From Eremophila alpestris peregrina (Eukaryota > Chordata > Aves > Passeriformes > Alaudidae): 64,000 nt of DNA. The DNA is taken from positions 3,268,415-3,332,414 of the forward strand of contig WMCF01000055.1 in the NCBI GenBank assembly GCA_009792885.1, written 5' to 3'. Each line of letters opens with the position of its first letter. Position 1 is the first letter of the stretch. The position numbers and the translations under genes were made by a program. Shown here piece after piece: positions 12,274 to 24,603 of the stretch. Under the pieces are notes generated by a model. That model had not been told where the DNA came from. It saw nothing but the letters and a program-made list of their open reading frames with translations, and did no database searches.

Positions 12274-15200
12274 ATTTACAAAATAGAGCTTTTATTCATT
12301 CTCTAGGAAAACTAAAAAAAATCTGAAAGTGTTGACATTAGTCATTTAAGGGAGGAGTTAAGACACTGACCATTGGATATTTTGCTTACAGGAGCTAAAA
12401 CTCAACTCTTACATAATTTTGAATAAAAAGTCATTTAAGTAGAAATGGGAAAAGAGTTAAAAATTTACTTACCTGCAGGCAAGTTAACACTAAGTTTTAG
12501 AGTGAGCACAGACAAAACATTCCCACAATTGGATCCCTTTAGTACATCAAAGATAGCACAAATCAAAACTTCAAAACACAGATGAGTCCAATTTGCTGCT
12601 TTTTTCAATTTGCATTTTTTTGGTCTCACTACAAAAATCTTTAATGCAAGAGTTATTTCTAGCATGATTAATTTCTGTTAATCTGCACTGTTGATCTCTA
12701 CTGTGTTTTCAAGTATCACCTTGGGAGAATAGATATTATTATTATTACAGGTAGAAGAAAAAAAAACTTTCATTTCCTGTTAAAAACTGTCAAAAAGCAC
12801 TCAGTAACAAAAAGATGCCTAAATCCTGAACTTATTTGCAAAGAAACAGGAAAACTCTAAAGTATATGTGGGTAGTAAAAGGCTGTCCTCCAAATCAGGA
12901 TCCTGTGTGCCTAATTCTGAGGGAATACAAAGCACGTAGCCTGAAGTCCTGGATGCCTCCAGATTCTCAATATTTCTATAACAAAAGTTCTTTCTCCTCA
13001 TTTCAGGGACTTCAGTGATTTTTTTTTTTCTGGACTTCATTTTATGATAATATTTCCTCACTAATTGCTGCTAATTCTCTTTTCTGTTGGGATGTATAGC
13101 CTCAGGCAAGCACCAACAAGCCTAAGGTCTGTAGAAAGATATTAAAACTGTTTTATGCGAGCACAATTCACCTTGTGGGTTGTGCACTCTGTGCACATTA
13201 AGCACAAGTAGCAAACCAGGAGACTCCTGCTTCTAACACAGAGTGCTGGTTTACCCTCACTGGGAAAGATTTACCCTCCCTCTTTGCCCAGGCTACACTC
13301 TGGCGAAAGTCACTCGGGGTCAGAACAGAATTTCACCCGTGTTACAGCGTTCTGCATCCACAGACAGCAATAGGAAAGGCAATGAGGTAAATGGTTGGGG
13401 GAAAAAAAACCAAAACACTTTAAAACAAGAACTATGTTGAAAAAAGGCCATAAAAAAATAAAAGGGTTTTAAAGCTAAGGAAAGAGAAGAAGATGAATTA
13501 AAAATGTCAGAAATAGGTAACCATTCAACACTGTCTCTCTCCTCTGCTGCTAAAACAGACATGTGCAAATCACACTGAGTGATATTAATTACAGTCTCAG
13601 TTTACTGACCACTGGTGTGACATCAGCCCAAGCAGTATTTTGTGAAGTGCTGTAAGCAGATTCGTGAAACTTGTTATCCTCAGGAAAGTCAGGTGTCACG
13701 CTATATGCAGCACGGGGATTTCTTCTAGCTCCAAAGCAGTTTTAAACCTCAAAATCCACAACGTATACAATAAATCTGTAAGACAGATGGCCATAAATCC
13801 CTAATGAAGCACTGCCAATGTAAATATTGTAAAAAGGATAAACAGCACCTAATTACACCATTGGCAAGCAAATTGGGTTTTTCCTCATCTATAGTCTGCT
13901 GTTCACCAATTTTCCTTCTCTCTCAAGCACACAGTGTGCACAACACGGCTTAGTGGTGGCTCCCTACTCTTCCACTGCATGGTGCTTACTCTACTACGCC
14001 TTTGCTTCTTTTTTTCTTTTTTTAAAAAACGAAAACACAGCATGGTTGATTTGAGCACATGTGGAAGGAACAGTTTTACACATAGAAGCAGACAAAAAAT
14101 ATGAAAAGCTGGTAGGGGCAGGAAAAAACCCCAAAGATAAAAGACCAGAAGAAAAGTTCAATGGTTATAAGCATGGGTGGGATGTCTTTAAATACTTTTC
14201 AGCTCTTTTTCAGGCTGTTCTCATGCTTTGCTGGTGAAGACAGTACTTATGTGTTACCTTTCAGTTGAGCTGGCCTGTTTTATGTAGTCCTGGCTTAGAA
14301 TTTTAGTTTAACTCATACCTTTTCAGCACTCTGCTATTCCTTAACCAGCTGACAAGCCAAGTAGGAAATAGAACTCAAATCTTTTTCCACCTCTTTTCAG
14401 GTTAGAGGGACCTTAAAAGCATCATGAACTCAGTAATAAGACTTATTTCTCAAATAAAAAAGAAATTATATTAAAACAAAGAAACACAAAAAACCAAAGT
14501 GCCCACTCCATCCAGTTTCATATCTTTGATGGTTCGGTTTTTCATTTATCTCTCACTTTTGAACGAACAGGTTAAACCTTTATCTATGAACCATAAGCAC
14601 TCCCTTTAATCTCAAGAAACCAGAGATACTACCTTGCCCAGTACTCAATTCTCAGTCAGATGACAAGTCCACAACTTCAATCTAATAAAATACCCTTCAG
14701 CATCACCTGGCAGAACATTCAGATTGCAGAATCTATTGGTTCTGAACTTCTTTCCTCTTCCCATAGAGTATATAACCATTATTTCCTTTCCTTTAAAATC
14801 TGCGATTTATTTAAATGCACACACCTATCATAGCAAGCTTCCTTTATTTCTACAGATGTTTTTAAAAAGTTGCTTTGTTTTGAAAAAGAAAAAAACCTCA
14901 ATATCTACTGTATTAGTAGAAAGGATGATTTTTTCTGCTTTTAAACTATATTTTACCCACCCTACAGCTATTGTAAAGTATTATAAAATAGCTGCCACCT
15001 TGTAAATGTAATATTAAGCATCTTGTTCATATGTAGAGGACATAAAACTTAGTAGTTTCATATAGTACTATGTAGCACCTTCAGTGTTTTCATACAAATG
15101 TGAATATTGGTTTGACTTTAAAAGATTAAAGGGTAAATAAACACGATTTTTCTGCTGTGGAGAGAATACCACTGAAAGATAAGCAAGCAGAAAAGAATGG

Positions 15201-16800
15201 AAAAGGAACAGTGACATTCGTAAAATTAGTCCCACTGGAAAGTTATTTACTTCTCATTGCTGTAATGACATCAAATTCTGTTTCAGACGTATTAAGTATA
15301 CAAGGCTGTGAGTGTTAGTCATCAAGAGTGAAAGGAGTAACACTACTTATTAATGTTGATCGATTTCAAGTTTCGAAAGTGATGATTAAACTTCTTCACA
15401 GACAATGGTAGGCGACCACTGAAAACTTCACCTCAGGAATTCTTCAAGTCCAATAAGTTTTGCACTTTTTTTTTTTTTTTTTTTTTTTTTACCACCAGGA
15501 AAAAGTGGAGAGTAACTTTATGCCATTTTACAAAGCAAAATCTCTCCCAGCAGAGCAATGCTTTCATCATCTGGCAATCATGTCCTTAATGAACACACAG
15601 TCAATATTGCCACAATTCTCCAGTGAACACCTTTATGGTTTGTTAGATCTGGTAGCTATTAGTCCTGCTGTCCTCTAGCTATATTTCTCTCTGATCTCTC
15701 AAGTTAAGCATGTGTAGGTTGGGTGCGAGTTTTAAAGAAAGTGTTCCTAATTGCCTCCAGTTGCTTCTGGGCTTGGCCTTAGTGATTCAGACTCTCTTTA
15801 AAAAGGTGTCTTCAGCAGGAGATAAATTCGCCATTTTCACCTTGGGATAACGAAGATATAAGATAAATCAAGGAAAGGTAGAAAGAGCACATTGTGATGG
15901 AAAGAGCCACCTAAAAAAAAAATACTTTTATCATACCTTCAGATAAATTAGATGAGGTCAGCTTTGTACCTTGCTCCCCCACTGGGAGGGATTTTTGTTT
16001 CTCAATTTTTCTAGATGTAAAACTAAAGCCTCTTCTCTTCTTTGTACACTTACTTTGCCTTAGGAAAGATAACATATGCTATTCATCTTAAAATTAAGGG
16101 AAAGGTTATGGGCAGAGTTTTTCTTTTTTTTAATGAGTAAGGACTATAAGCTAATAGGTAAGCGATGCCTTCCTGAAACACAGAGAATTTTTTTGATGTT
16201 GAAGATATCCTTAATATTCAAGACATCCTTTGAATAAAGACACCTTAAATCTGACAAGAGGATACCTCAGCAATTCTCCCAAATATTCACAGTGCTAAGT
16301 CCAGGACATAGAAGCAATTCCCTGCCAAACCCCCCCAAACTTATTATGGTTAAAAGTTGGCAAGACTGAACGGTATTTCACTTATTCCATCTAAACCGCT
16401 ATAACATTAATTAGTATAACTAGCATCTAATAAATTAGTAGCTATTATTTTATAGCTTAGATTTGACCATAAATAATCACTTTCTTCTTGTACAAGTAAG
16501 AAAATCACACATCAGCAGCAACTCCTTCTATCACAAACTCACCCTTAGGGCCAGTTCAGGTACCTTTCTCTGCCGCAGTCCTTTCCACTGCGCCTTCCCT
16601 TTTAGCTTGCCCCCTCCACAATTCCTAGGAAAGATGAGGTTTAACCACCTCCAGATCTTTTACCAATGGGTAGAGAGACACAGGTATGACATTGAAACAG
16701 AGCCCAGATTTCCACTCCCCACCACCCCTTCACTAAAGATGAGTTCCTTCCCTGCACTGCTGCCATGGTCTGCTAAGTACCTTCCTTTGAACCTGAATGC
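12274..16800. other. Unique AT-rich non-coding DNA
   Basis: No gene or transposon recognised. There is an (ATT)n run near 12736 and a T25 run at 15466-15490. An open frame of 160 codons at 16463-16945 extends into a CR1 fragment and is not credible as a gene. AT-rich text near 13790-13880 has a conserved-element look but no firm evidence. Confidence 0.55.
15466..15490 (+). repeat. T25 homopolymer
   Basis: Twenty-five consecutive T bases. No SINE or LINE body is recognised on either side, so this is more likely a microsatellite than a retroelement tail. It is prone to length error in assembly. Confidence 0.9.
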
Positions 16801-16884
16801 ATCACAGAATGGTGTGGGTGGGAGGGACATTCAAGATCATCTAGCTCCAATCTCCTTTCCGTGGGCAGGGACATCTTACACTCC
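16801..16884 (-). mobile_element. CR1 LINE 3'-end fragment
   Basis: On the plus strand ATCACAGAATGGTGTGGGTG begins the element, followed by GGGACATTCAAGATCATCTA and GTGGGCAGGGACA. These are the reverse complement of the extreme 3' end of CR1. Only about 85 bp remains. The shift out of CR1 text after 16884 is abrupt, giving a severely 5'-truncated insertion. Confidence 0.8.
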
Positions 16885-17261
16885 AAGTACTTATCCTGAC
16901 ATAAATTGCCATAAACAAATACACTTACGTAAATTTGCCTTGTAACTTGAAGCATAAATTTGGATAAAACTGAACAGAAAGATCACACACCTGCAAGTTT
17001 AAAAGACAAAAAAAAAATTCCAAACAAAATCAAAAAAAACCCACAAAAGATGCCCTTTCTTCACCTTCTCCATGAAAAGGTTATTTTATTCCACGTTATC
17101 ACTGTGAATCTGAATTTGGCAGGAAAAAGACTAACACCTACATTATATTTCTTTGCATTTTGTTCTACTATGTCCTGCATATCATGATTTGTAGTACCTG
17201 TTGAAAACGCAAACATTGGAGGTTGTTTGTAATTAAAAACAACACTGCTGACAGGAATAGT

Positions 17262-17430
17262 CACTTCCTAATTAAGATGTACTTTAAAAAGTAATTAAGC
17301 TATAAACTGCCTTTTCGCACGTTAAATGGACATTCTAACTCTAATCACTTGCAATTAAATCAATCAATCAGAAAGTATTTTTGGAAACCACAATCACATA
17401 CACAATCAATCTAATTGCTGAGTTTCCCTA
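17262..17430. promoter_or_regulatory. Candidate conserved non-coding element
   Basis: Closely spaced TAATTA cores (near 17268 and 17292), a tandem TCAATCAATCAG (PBX/HOX-like) near 17359-17370, and several AATCA repeats occur within about 170 bases of non-repetitive DNA. This composition is common in developmental enhancers but is not proof. No cross-species comparison was possible. Confidence 0.22.
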
Positions 17431-17788
17431 AGAAGTTGCAGTGATCCCACTGGCACAGATGAGTAGGAACAATGCAAGAATTAAACAATCCATTTGTATA
17501 AAATTGGTCTGAAACCGTGTAGAGTTTTTTCAGCATATGAAATACAGCCCAAATAAAATCACCTGGGAGTACACTGCTGGGAATCCTCAAAACTTACTTG
17601 GCTGGTTTCCTCCAATCAGTGAGCTCAGAATGGAGAGGGAACCACCAGCAAAATCGCTGCTCTCCTTCTGGGGAGAGGAGAGTTGCATGAGAAGAGAAGA
17701 ATCTCGTTTCTTTCTTAACAGCTTTGAGGTTTTTCTTTTATAACAGAGTGCATTCATTGTCTGTAGTGTCAGAAATGGGGAAAAAAAG

Positions 17789-18197
17789 GAGAGGTGTTGC
17801 ATCCCAGTGATGACAGGCTGAAAGAGCGGGGTTCAGCCTGGAAAAGAAAAGCCTCTGGAAAGACCCTTCCTTAGTACTTAAACTGGGCCAATGGGAAAGA
17901 TGGGGACAAACTTTTTAGCAGGGCCTGTAGAGCTGTGGCAAGGGGTAATGGTTTTAAACTGAAGGAAAATTGATTTAAGGTTATATACAAGGAAGAAGTA
18001 TTTTTACAATTAGAGTGGTAAAACATTAGCACAGGTTGCCCAGAGGGGTATTTCCATTCCTGGAAAAATTCAGGGTCAAGTTGGACAGACTTCTGAGCAA
18101 CCTGACATAGCTAATCTATTCCCTGCTCATTACAGGTATGTTGGACTAGATGGTCTTTACAACTCCCTTCCAACCCAAACCATTCCATAATTGCATG
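17789..18197 (+). mobile_element. CR1-type LINE, 5'-truncated 3' end
   Basis: Plus-strand match to the 3' portion of avian CR1. GACAGGCTGAAAGAG and GGTTCAGCCTGGAAAAGAAA lie near the start, AGCACAGGTTGCCCAGAG in the middle, and TTGGACTAGATGGTCTTTAC with CTTCCAACCC near the end. About 410 bp survives without the coding region. Many small indels against the usual pattern suggest an old insertion. The end is near CCATAATTGCATGA rather than the intact tandem 8-mer tail. Confidence 0.88.
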
Positions 18198-21136
18198 AAG
18201 TTTGTTTTAGATTAACTTTAAGCAATATCAGTATTTCATTATTTAGATTTAACTGCTTGGTCAGGTATATTTTTTTTTTTTCACATAAGGCAATTCATAA
18301 AACATGTCCTATTTCTGCAGTGAAAAATGGTACTTAGCTACCAACATACCTTGCTGTCTGTTCAAATAAATTTGTCTTTTTTGAGATAGATAGATTCAAT
18401 GAAGATAAATGCAGATGAAAGCATCTGGTACTAACATCAAAGTTGTTTTCAAGGCTTCTCAGGACTCATGGACAAATTTCAAGCATGCCAAAAATAGCCA
18501 GAGCTTGTAGCTAACAGATAGTCAGTCCCCATGCAACCACCAAGTCAATTTTTCTCCAGTATAACTTAGCACAGGTTTATGAACCAAGAACACAGCCCAT
18601 TGTTCCATGACTTGCATTTGACAAACTCTGTAACTGAAAGAATTCAACTGCTTGCTCTCTAAATCTGCTACTGCCAGACCAACCATCTCAAGAGTTAAAC
18701 ACCACCCCTAGGCTACAGATAGAAGATGATGATGATGAAAAAAACAGAAACAATTTACAGGTAATTTCACAGTTGTTTCAGGCTTTCCATTGGCTCACAC
18801 TGAAAGTCAGCTGCACTCCAGCAGTATTCCAAGAGCTCCAGTAATGAAACAAATGACAAACACTTACTTGGAAAAATTTCTAAAGTGCACTATCTTGAAA
18901 AACATAATATATTGTTTGCTGCAACTGTCACCTTTTCTGTGCCAATGATGATCCATCTGGCTGAAGTTAGGAATTTCATACACAAAGTTGTTCAGTGTGC
19001 ATTACAGATATGCTATGCAGCTCACAAAAGTATGCAGGATGTCATAAGCAGAGGAACCAACAGATCTAAGTGTAGCCTTCCTTCAGCAAATTTCACGTTT
19101 AAGTTCTTTAGCAAGAAAATAAGTATCAAACTTGCCTAACTAAACTAAAATATTTATTCCGTGTTCAAGAAAAATTGCTTGCTGGAAACCTAGCCTGGGA
19201 AATATATTTTATGGGTCAAGAGTAAACAGTTGGTATTCTCGGCATACAAGCAAAAATGGAAGATGGGATATGATGAAATGAGTATGGCTTTCAGGCACTG
19301 GGCAGTTCCTTTAGAGTAGTGGTGTGGATTTCCACTTCATTTCCACAAACAATGGCTCATTTCAGTTCAGGTTTTCTTCCCCAGGGCCTGACCTGGAATG
19401 TCACCAAACATGACACACAGCAAATGCAAAACAGACAGACCCAATGATGCAAAGGTTAAAGTCAGTTACAGTTTGTTTAATGCATAAATCTGGAAAACTG
19501 AGCAAAATTTGTTTCTTGAGATTTTTTTTTAATTTTATGCAGGGAATTTATTTTCAGTGTATAAAACATAACCATAAAGTGCAAATTAATTAAATACAGG
19601 ATTTCCCAAGCTAGTTAACTCTGCAATACATGTGAAAATATTGAGTATTGATTGTATATAAAATAAGGACATATTCAAATTGAAACACAGAAATTGAGGG
19701 TGGTAATAAGCTTTAATAATTTGACTTTAGCAGGGCTGCATGTATATTACAGATTCCCAAAGTGAATTAAGCCTATGAAGCCTGGGAAACACTGAAATGT
19801 TTCAGAGCATTAGAGAAGGCACAAATACAATCAGTAGGCAACAGCTGTCTTTTAGCTTCAAAAGCTAAACTTGGTGGCATCCCATCCAATATATTTTCTG
19901 AATACAAAGTTAGTAGCCTCCTCACTAAAAAAATAATTTTTAAACTATAGAATTTTCCTTCCACCTGCTTCAGGCTTTGAAGAAAAAAGGGAAACAAAGA
20001 AATCAGTTTTGAGCTGTATGCCATAAAAACTTCTACTCTGTTTAAGCTTCCAAAATATGTATCTAGTGTACATTAATTAATGTAAATTAATTACATTTAC
20101 TGGCTTCATACATATTAGTCCAAAAAATGCATAGTTCAGCTATCTGCTCAAGCAAGCTTACTTGTTACCTCAATTATAAAATAAAAAAAAAAAAGTTTTC
20201 ATAGCAATTTAAAGTAGTTCTAAAGAGATGGTTTATGAACTAGCAATCCAAGTGTATGAAGAGTTATTTAAACAAGTTATGTATCCACTAACAGAAGCAG
20301 AGCTCAACATAATTACTAGAGTGAATGCCTAGGTTCAGCTTTTTCTCTTTAAAAAAATGTCAAGGTAGAAGTGTTGGCTTTGGGAACAGCAGAAGACATA
20401 ATGGGAGAGGGGCTGAGGAATAAATTTGGCACCTGGAGAAATAAATGTGTTATTTAGCCCAGTTAAGTACAGAGTAATTTAGTTCTACTCTGGAGATGAC
20501 AGTTAATTGTGGGAATTCAGTACAGCCTATGTAATTTTATGAAAAGACTAGAAACGAACACATTTCTGTATTTCTCGTAGTACAGCTAAAAGGTCAGTGA
20601 CTACCAAAGACATTGGTCCACAGGTAATGTGCTGATTACCATTCACTTTCCTTCACATTAGATACCTCCATTATTGTGGAGATGCTTGAACTGCATTTTA
20701 TGGCTGCATTTGAGGTTTCAGGTAATCTTAAATAATTGTATTTAATATAGTCATAAACCACAGGGCATTCAATTTATACTTTCTAGCTTCTTAAAGGTGT
20801 TTAAACAATTTTCCATTTTTATTGCATCCCTACAGAATATTATGGAAAAAATGCTCAGTGACTGTTTTTCATAGACCCAGTGCAGATTTATTTCTCCCTA
20901 TAGACCAGCTTCCTGGGACAAAATATGCCTCACCCTCACTGCTTTCTTCCCTTTTCCACCAAAGCTGCAGCAGGACTGTGTGTTTTTCACTCCTCAGTCA
21001 CCCAAATTCAGACACAAGTGCCTTATCCCAAATCAGTTTGCTCCAAAGTGGCTCCACAGACAAACAGATGAAGTATTGACGAGGGACATAGACAGGGAGG
21101 GCAGGGGATTATTGACTGAACTGCCCTGGAGTGCCA
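18198..21136. other. Unique AT-rich non-coding DNA
   Basis: No gene or transposon recognised. It contains a (GAT)n run near 18727 and a 16-bp perfect AT palindrome at 20069-20084. All open frames are under 90 codons and carry no recognisable domain. Confidence 0.55.
20069..20084. repeat. 16-bp perfect palindrome
   Basis: TACATTAATTAATGTA reads the same on both strands. It overlaps a second imperfect inverted repeat (AATGTAAATTAATTACATT) on its right. It could be a paired homeodomain site or simply AT-rich chance symmetry. Confidence 0.6.
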
Positions 21137-21630
21137 AGCACTAGGGCTGGCATCCCAGTGGAACAGAGATAGACATCCCTATGCTGGAGAGGAACCAACA
21201 AGCTGGGCCATTAAAACAATTAAAGGCTTGCAGCATCTGATAGAGATGAGGCAGAGAGAAATAGGACTGTTTCCTCTGTGGAAGAACAAGCTTTGGGGAG
21301 ATCTCACTACATAAGTGAACAAATATTTAACAGAGATGAGCAAAGACAACAGAGACAGTCTTTTCAACAGGGCCCAGTGACAGAGCAAGGGACAGAAACT
21401 GAATTTAAGAAATATAATTCTATGAAAAGTCAAAAGTTGAGTCATAAGTTATAAGAAGTTCAACTCAAACATTTTTAATTATTTTTCATATGATGTTTGT
21501 TTGGGTTTTTCAAGACTGTTAGCACAAACGCTGGACCATACTACCCAAGGAGGTTGCAGACTCTCAATCCCTGGAGAGATCCAAATTCAACAGGATGCTG
21601 CTCTGCATAGCTAGAAAGATCAAGAACAGG
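21137..21630 (+). mobile_element. Diverged CR1 LINE fragment
   Basis: Degenerate but collinear with CR1 3' text on the plus strand: a GAGATGAGGCAGAGAGAAATAG region near 21243, GACAGTCTTTTCAACAGGGC with CAGTGACAGAGCAAGGGACA near 21355-21393, then CAAGGAGGTTGCAGACTCTC near 21547 followed by CTGGAGAGATCC. The order and spacing match an older CR1 subfamily. The 5' limit is approximate, and the usual terminal text after the TGGAGA motif is missing or decayed. Confidence 0.7.
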
Positions 21631-24031
21631 CTATTGGCACATTATCTATCATTAACAGTATTAAAATGAGGATTTGTAATTGATTTTTTGATTGCTTTAG
21701 GCTTCATATTCTTAAAAGTGGCTTCTAGTGTTTGATTATGCCACATTTCCCTCTTATCTATTGCTTGCATTCAATTTTTTTTTACTTTTTGCTAAAGCAT
21801 CTCAAAACCACTAAACAGTAGGTATTTGTAGGATGTTAGCACCATTTCCAGTTTGTCTCAGCCAAGATCATAACCCAGTTATCTATAGTCATCACTCACC
21901 ATGGAAGCCAACTTGGCAGTTCTTCAGGGTTTCTATTGAAAAAGAACTCTAAAATAAATGAAATGGGATGCTGGAGAGAAAAGAAAAAGAACACTCTGCA
22001 ATTTTAACAGAGATAAAACCTATTTATTTACTCTTCATTGTTGAAGTGCAGCTGTAACTTCATCTTAGTAGCAGCTATAGTTATCTTATTTTTGAAGAGG
22101 TAAAGAAAGAGGTAGACTTTTCATCACATTGTTACTCCTTCTATTGTATAAATCTGAAATTCATTGATCCCCTTGAAAACGAAAATCAAAATTACTTTGT
22201 AGAAGGAAGAACTGAAAGAAGAGGAGAAACTCTGGATTCTTTTCAAGAGAATATTTCTGAATGAGTTTTCAAAAATTTTCAAATTCTTTTCAGTCTTGAT
22301 TTATTGGGGGAGATAGACTTTGCCTTTATTATTTCAATAATTTTCAATACTGGGAAAAGTCACCTTTTGATTATCATGTTAACAAGACCTGCCTGATGAA
22401 TCAGGGCAGGCATTTGTTATCCAAACTTATTTCATAGCAATTGCCAGGAGCTCACCTGGGGCAAATACTTATGTCTGACTTTTAGACACACTTTTAGCAT
22501 CAGAACTGCTTGACCGAGAAGAAAAAAAGAGTTTTGTTTAAGTGTTACAGGCTTCCTAGAAAACATACTTTGGTTTCATTTGTGCTCAATGTCATGCTGA
22601 CCTTGGGAAAGCACAAAATTCATGGAAGCATAGTACTTGTATATTTACTGTGAGAGAATGTGCTCCTTTTTTTTTTTTTTTTCCCCTTGTTTGGGCTCTG
22701 CCCTATTGCACCCTCCCAAGCTCAGAAGCAGCTGACAGTGGCAACAGACAGGAATTAAAGCCCTTCTTGCAGATTTTATTTTAAGACATGACAAACCATG
22801 GTTTTACAGTGCAGCCCTGGGACTACATTCTCAATCTTTTCAAAGATTCCATTTCCATCCCACAACTATTTTGGATTTTTTTCATAAAAGATTGTAAAGT
22901 CACAGACAGTGGCCTCCATAGGTGGACATTTCAGCTCCCTGATATGCAGGGCAATGGGCTGTGCCTCCAACCAGCACATCATTGCAGAATCTCAAGTGCA
23001 GGCTCAAACCATGTGCCTTGCTCTGGGGACCCACCTTAGACCAGTGCCTGGCCTCCAGAGCCACAGCCAAACACAGCAGACAAGATTTGAAAGAAAAACT
23101 CTGGAATCTGGTGAAGTTAAAATATAAATACTAAAATAGAATATTAAATATATATAAGATTAAAATATAAATATTAACATTTATAATATCTAGCATTCCA
23201 CATATAAATAAGATTTAATAAAAATTATTAGAGGAGGTAATGCAATAACCTTCCCCCACACATTTTAGAATCAAAGCTAGAGGTATTATTTTATTTTGTT
23301 TTAAAGAGATGTTCCATTTCTTAGCCAGAAAAAGCTGTTTGGCAATGCTTTGGAGCTGCCCCAAATGCAGCAGAGACTGCTACAACACAGCATCATGTTG
23401 CTTGTACTGCCATAATGCCCTTTGCATTTTAGCCCATATCATAGACAGGTAATCCATGCATCAGTGAAAAGAGGCAAATCCAGGGAACAAACCTAAAGCA
23501 AACCAGTTGGTAAATTTAGTCTAGTTTAGAATAACTACTCTGGGTAGTTATCATTACAATGATATTTGATACTTACATACAGAAATCCAAAGCACCTGGA
23601 CATAGTATGCCCTTCCATTTATTAAATAAACCTTCTTGATTTTTTTCCTATAAACAGCTAAAAGTGGTTTCAGCAGCCTTGCAGAAGGATTTTTGGGGAG
23701 TTGAGTGGCAGCAGAGACATTTTAGTGGAAGATGAGCTACATTAGCAACACTGAGGTTCTGCTCCATGGCACATCCAAGACTATTGCTTAGACTCAGTGA
23801 TCTTATTTGAATCTGTTTCACCATATTTCACCATTTCATTCTGGTCTCCTTCCTATTGCCCAACCTTCCTGACCAGTGCTCTCATCTCTTCCAGGCCATC
23901 ACATTCCAGTTATGCAACTCTACTTCCAGAACTTGCTTCCATTCACCTATTTCTTCCCTGATGCTTAGTCATAAACTCCTAGAAACCACCCAGAAAAGCA
24001 GATGAAAGGGAGAAAACTCAAAACAGCAAAA
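21631..24031. other. Unique non-coding DNA with AT-rich tract
   Basis: No gene recognised. Contents include a T16 run at 22667-22682 and an AT-dominated stretch at about 23115-23230 built from ATATAAATA-like words. The short open frames are unremarkable. Confidence 0.55.
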
Positions 24032-24603
24032 TGTCCTAATTTCAGCTGAGGTACAGTCAATTTTTTTTCCTAAGAATTGGTGCAGTGTGGTGCTTTGGAT
24101 TTGCTATGAGAACAATGTTGGTTACCCACTGATGTTTCAGTAGCACTTACATTAAATCAGGGACATTTCAGCATCCCACACTCCGCCAGTGAGGAGGCAC
24201 ACAAGAAGCTGTGAGGAAGCATGGCCTGAACAGCTGATCCAAACAAGCCAAAGGAATATGCCATGAATGTCATGCCCAGGATCTAAACTGGGGGGAGCTG
24301 GCTGGGAGGGGCTGATCACTGCTTGGGAATCAGTCAGTGTGTGGTGAGCAATTGTGTTGCTCACATCATGAAAAAAGTGACTGTTTCTCTTGTGTTTTAT
24401 TCCTCCTGCTCTCTCCCTTTCACTACTACTATTATCAATTAATTATCATTGCCATATTTTACTTTGTTTCAGTTATTGAATGTTTATATCTCAACTCACC
24501 AGGTTTACTCCCCCCCCCCCCCATTATTCTCTTTCCCAGTGGGTAAGGGTGTGAGCAAGCAGCTGTTTGGTGCTTATTTGCCAGCTGGTGTTAAACCACA
24601 ACA
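24032..24603 (+). mobile_element. ERVL-type solo LTR, near full length
   Basis: The element starts with TGTCCTAATTTCAGCTGAGG and ends with GTGTTAAACCACAACA, the boundaries of a widespread avian ERVL-like LTR. Internal landmarks follow the usual order: a GGACATTTCAGCATCCCA block (24163), CAAAGGAATATGCCATGAAT (24249), a decayed TATA region AACTGGGGGGAGCTGGCTGG (24285), a degenerate poly(A) signal near 24473 followed by TATCTCAACTCACC, and a C13 run (24510-24522). About 572 bp. No gag, pol or env sequence flanks it, so it is a solo LTR left by recombination. Clear target-site duplications were not found, consistent with age. Confidence 0.88.
24510..24522 (+). repeat. C13 homopolymer inside the LTR
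   Basis: Thirteen consecutive C bases lie in the 3' part of the ERVL-type LTR, where related copies typically carry C- or G-rich runs. It is a likely place for sequencing or assembly length error. Confidence 0.9.

Noticed and set aside
16463..16945. Longest plus-strand open frame (160 codons)
   Set aside because: Its last third runs through a CR1 fragment on the opposite strand, the protein text has no recognisable domain, and no splice or promoter context supports it.
24032..24603. Short open frames in both strands over the LTR
   Set aside because: They fall in solo LTR sequence without gag, pol or env similarity.
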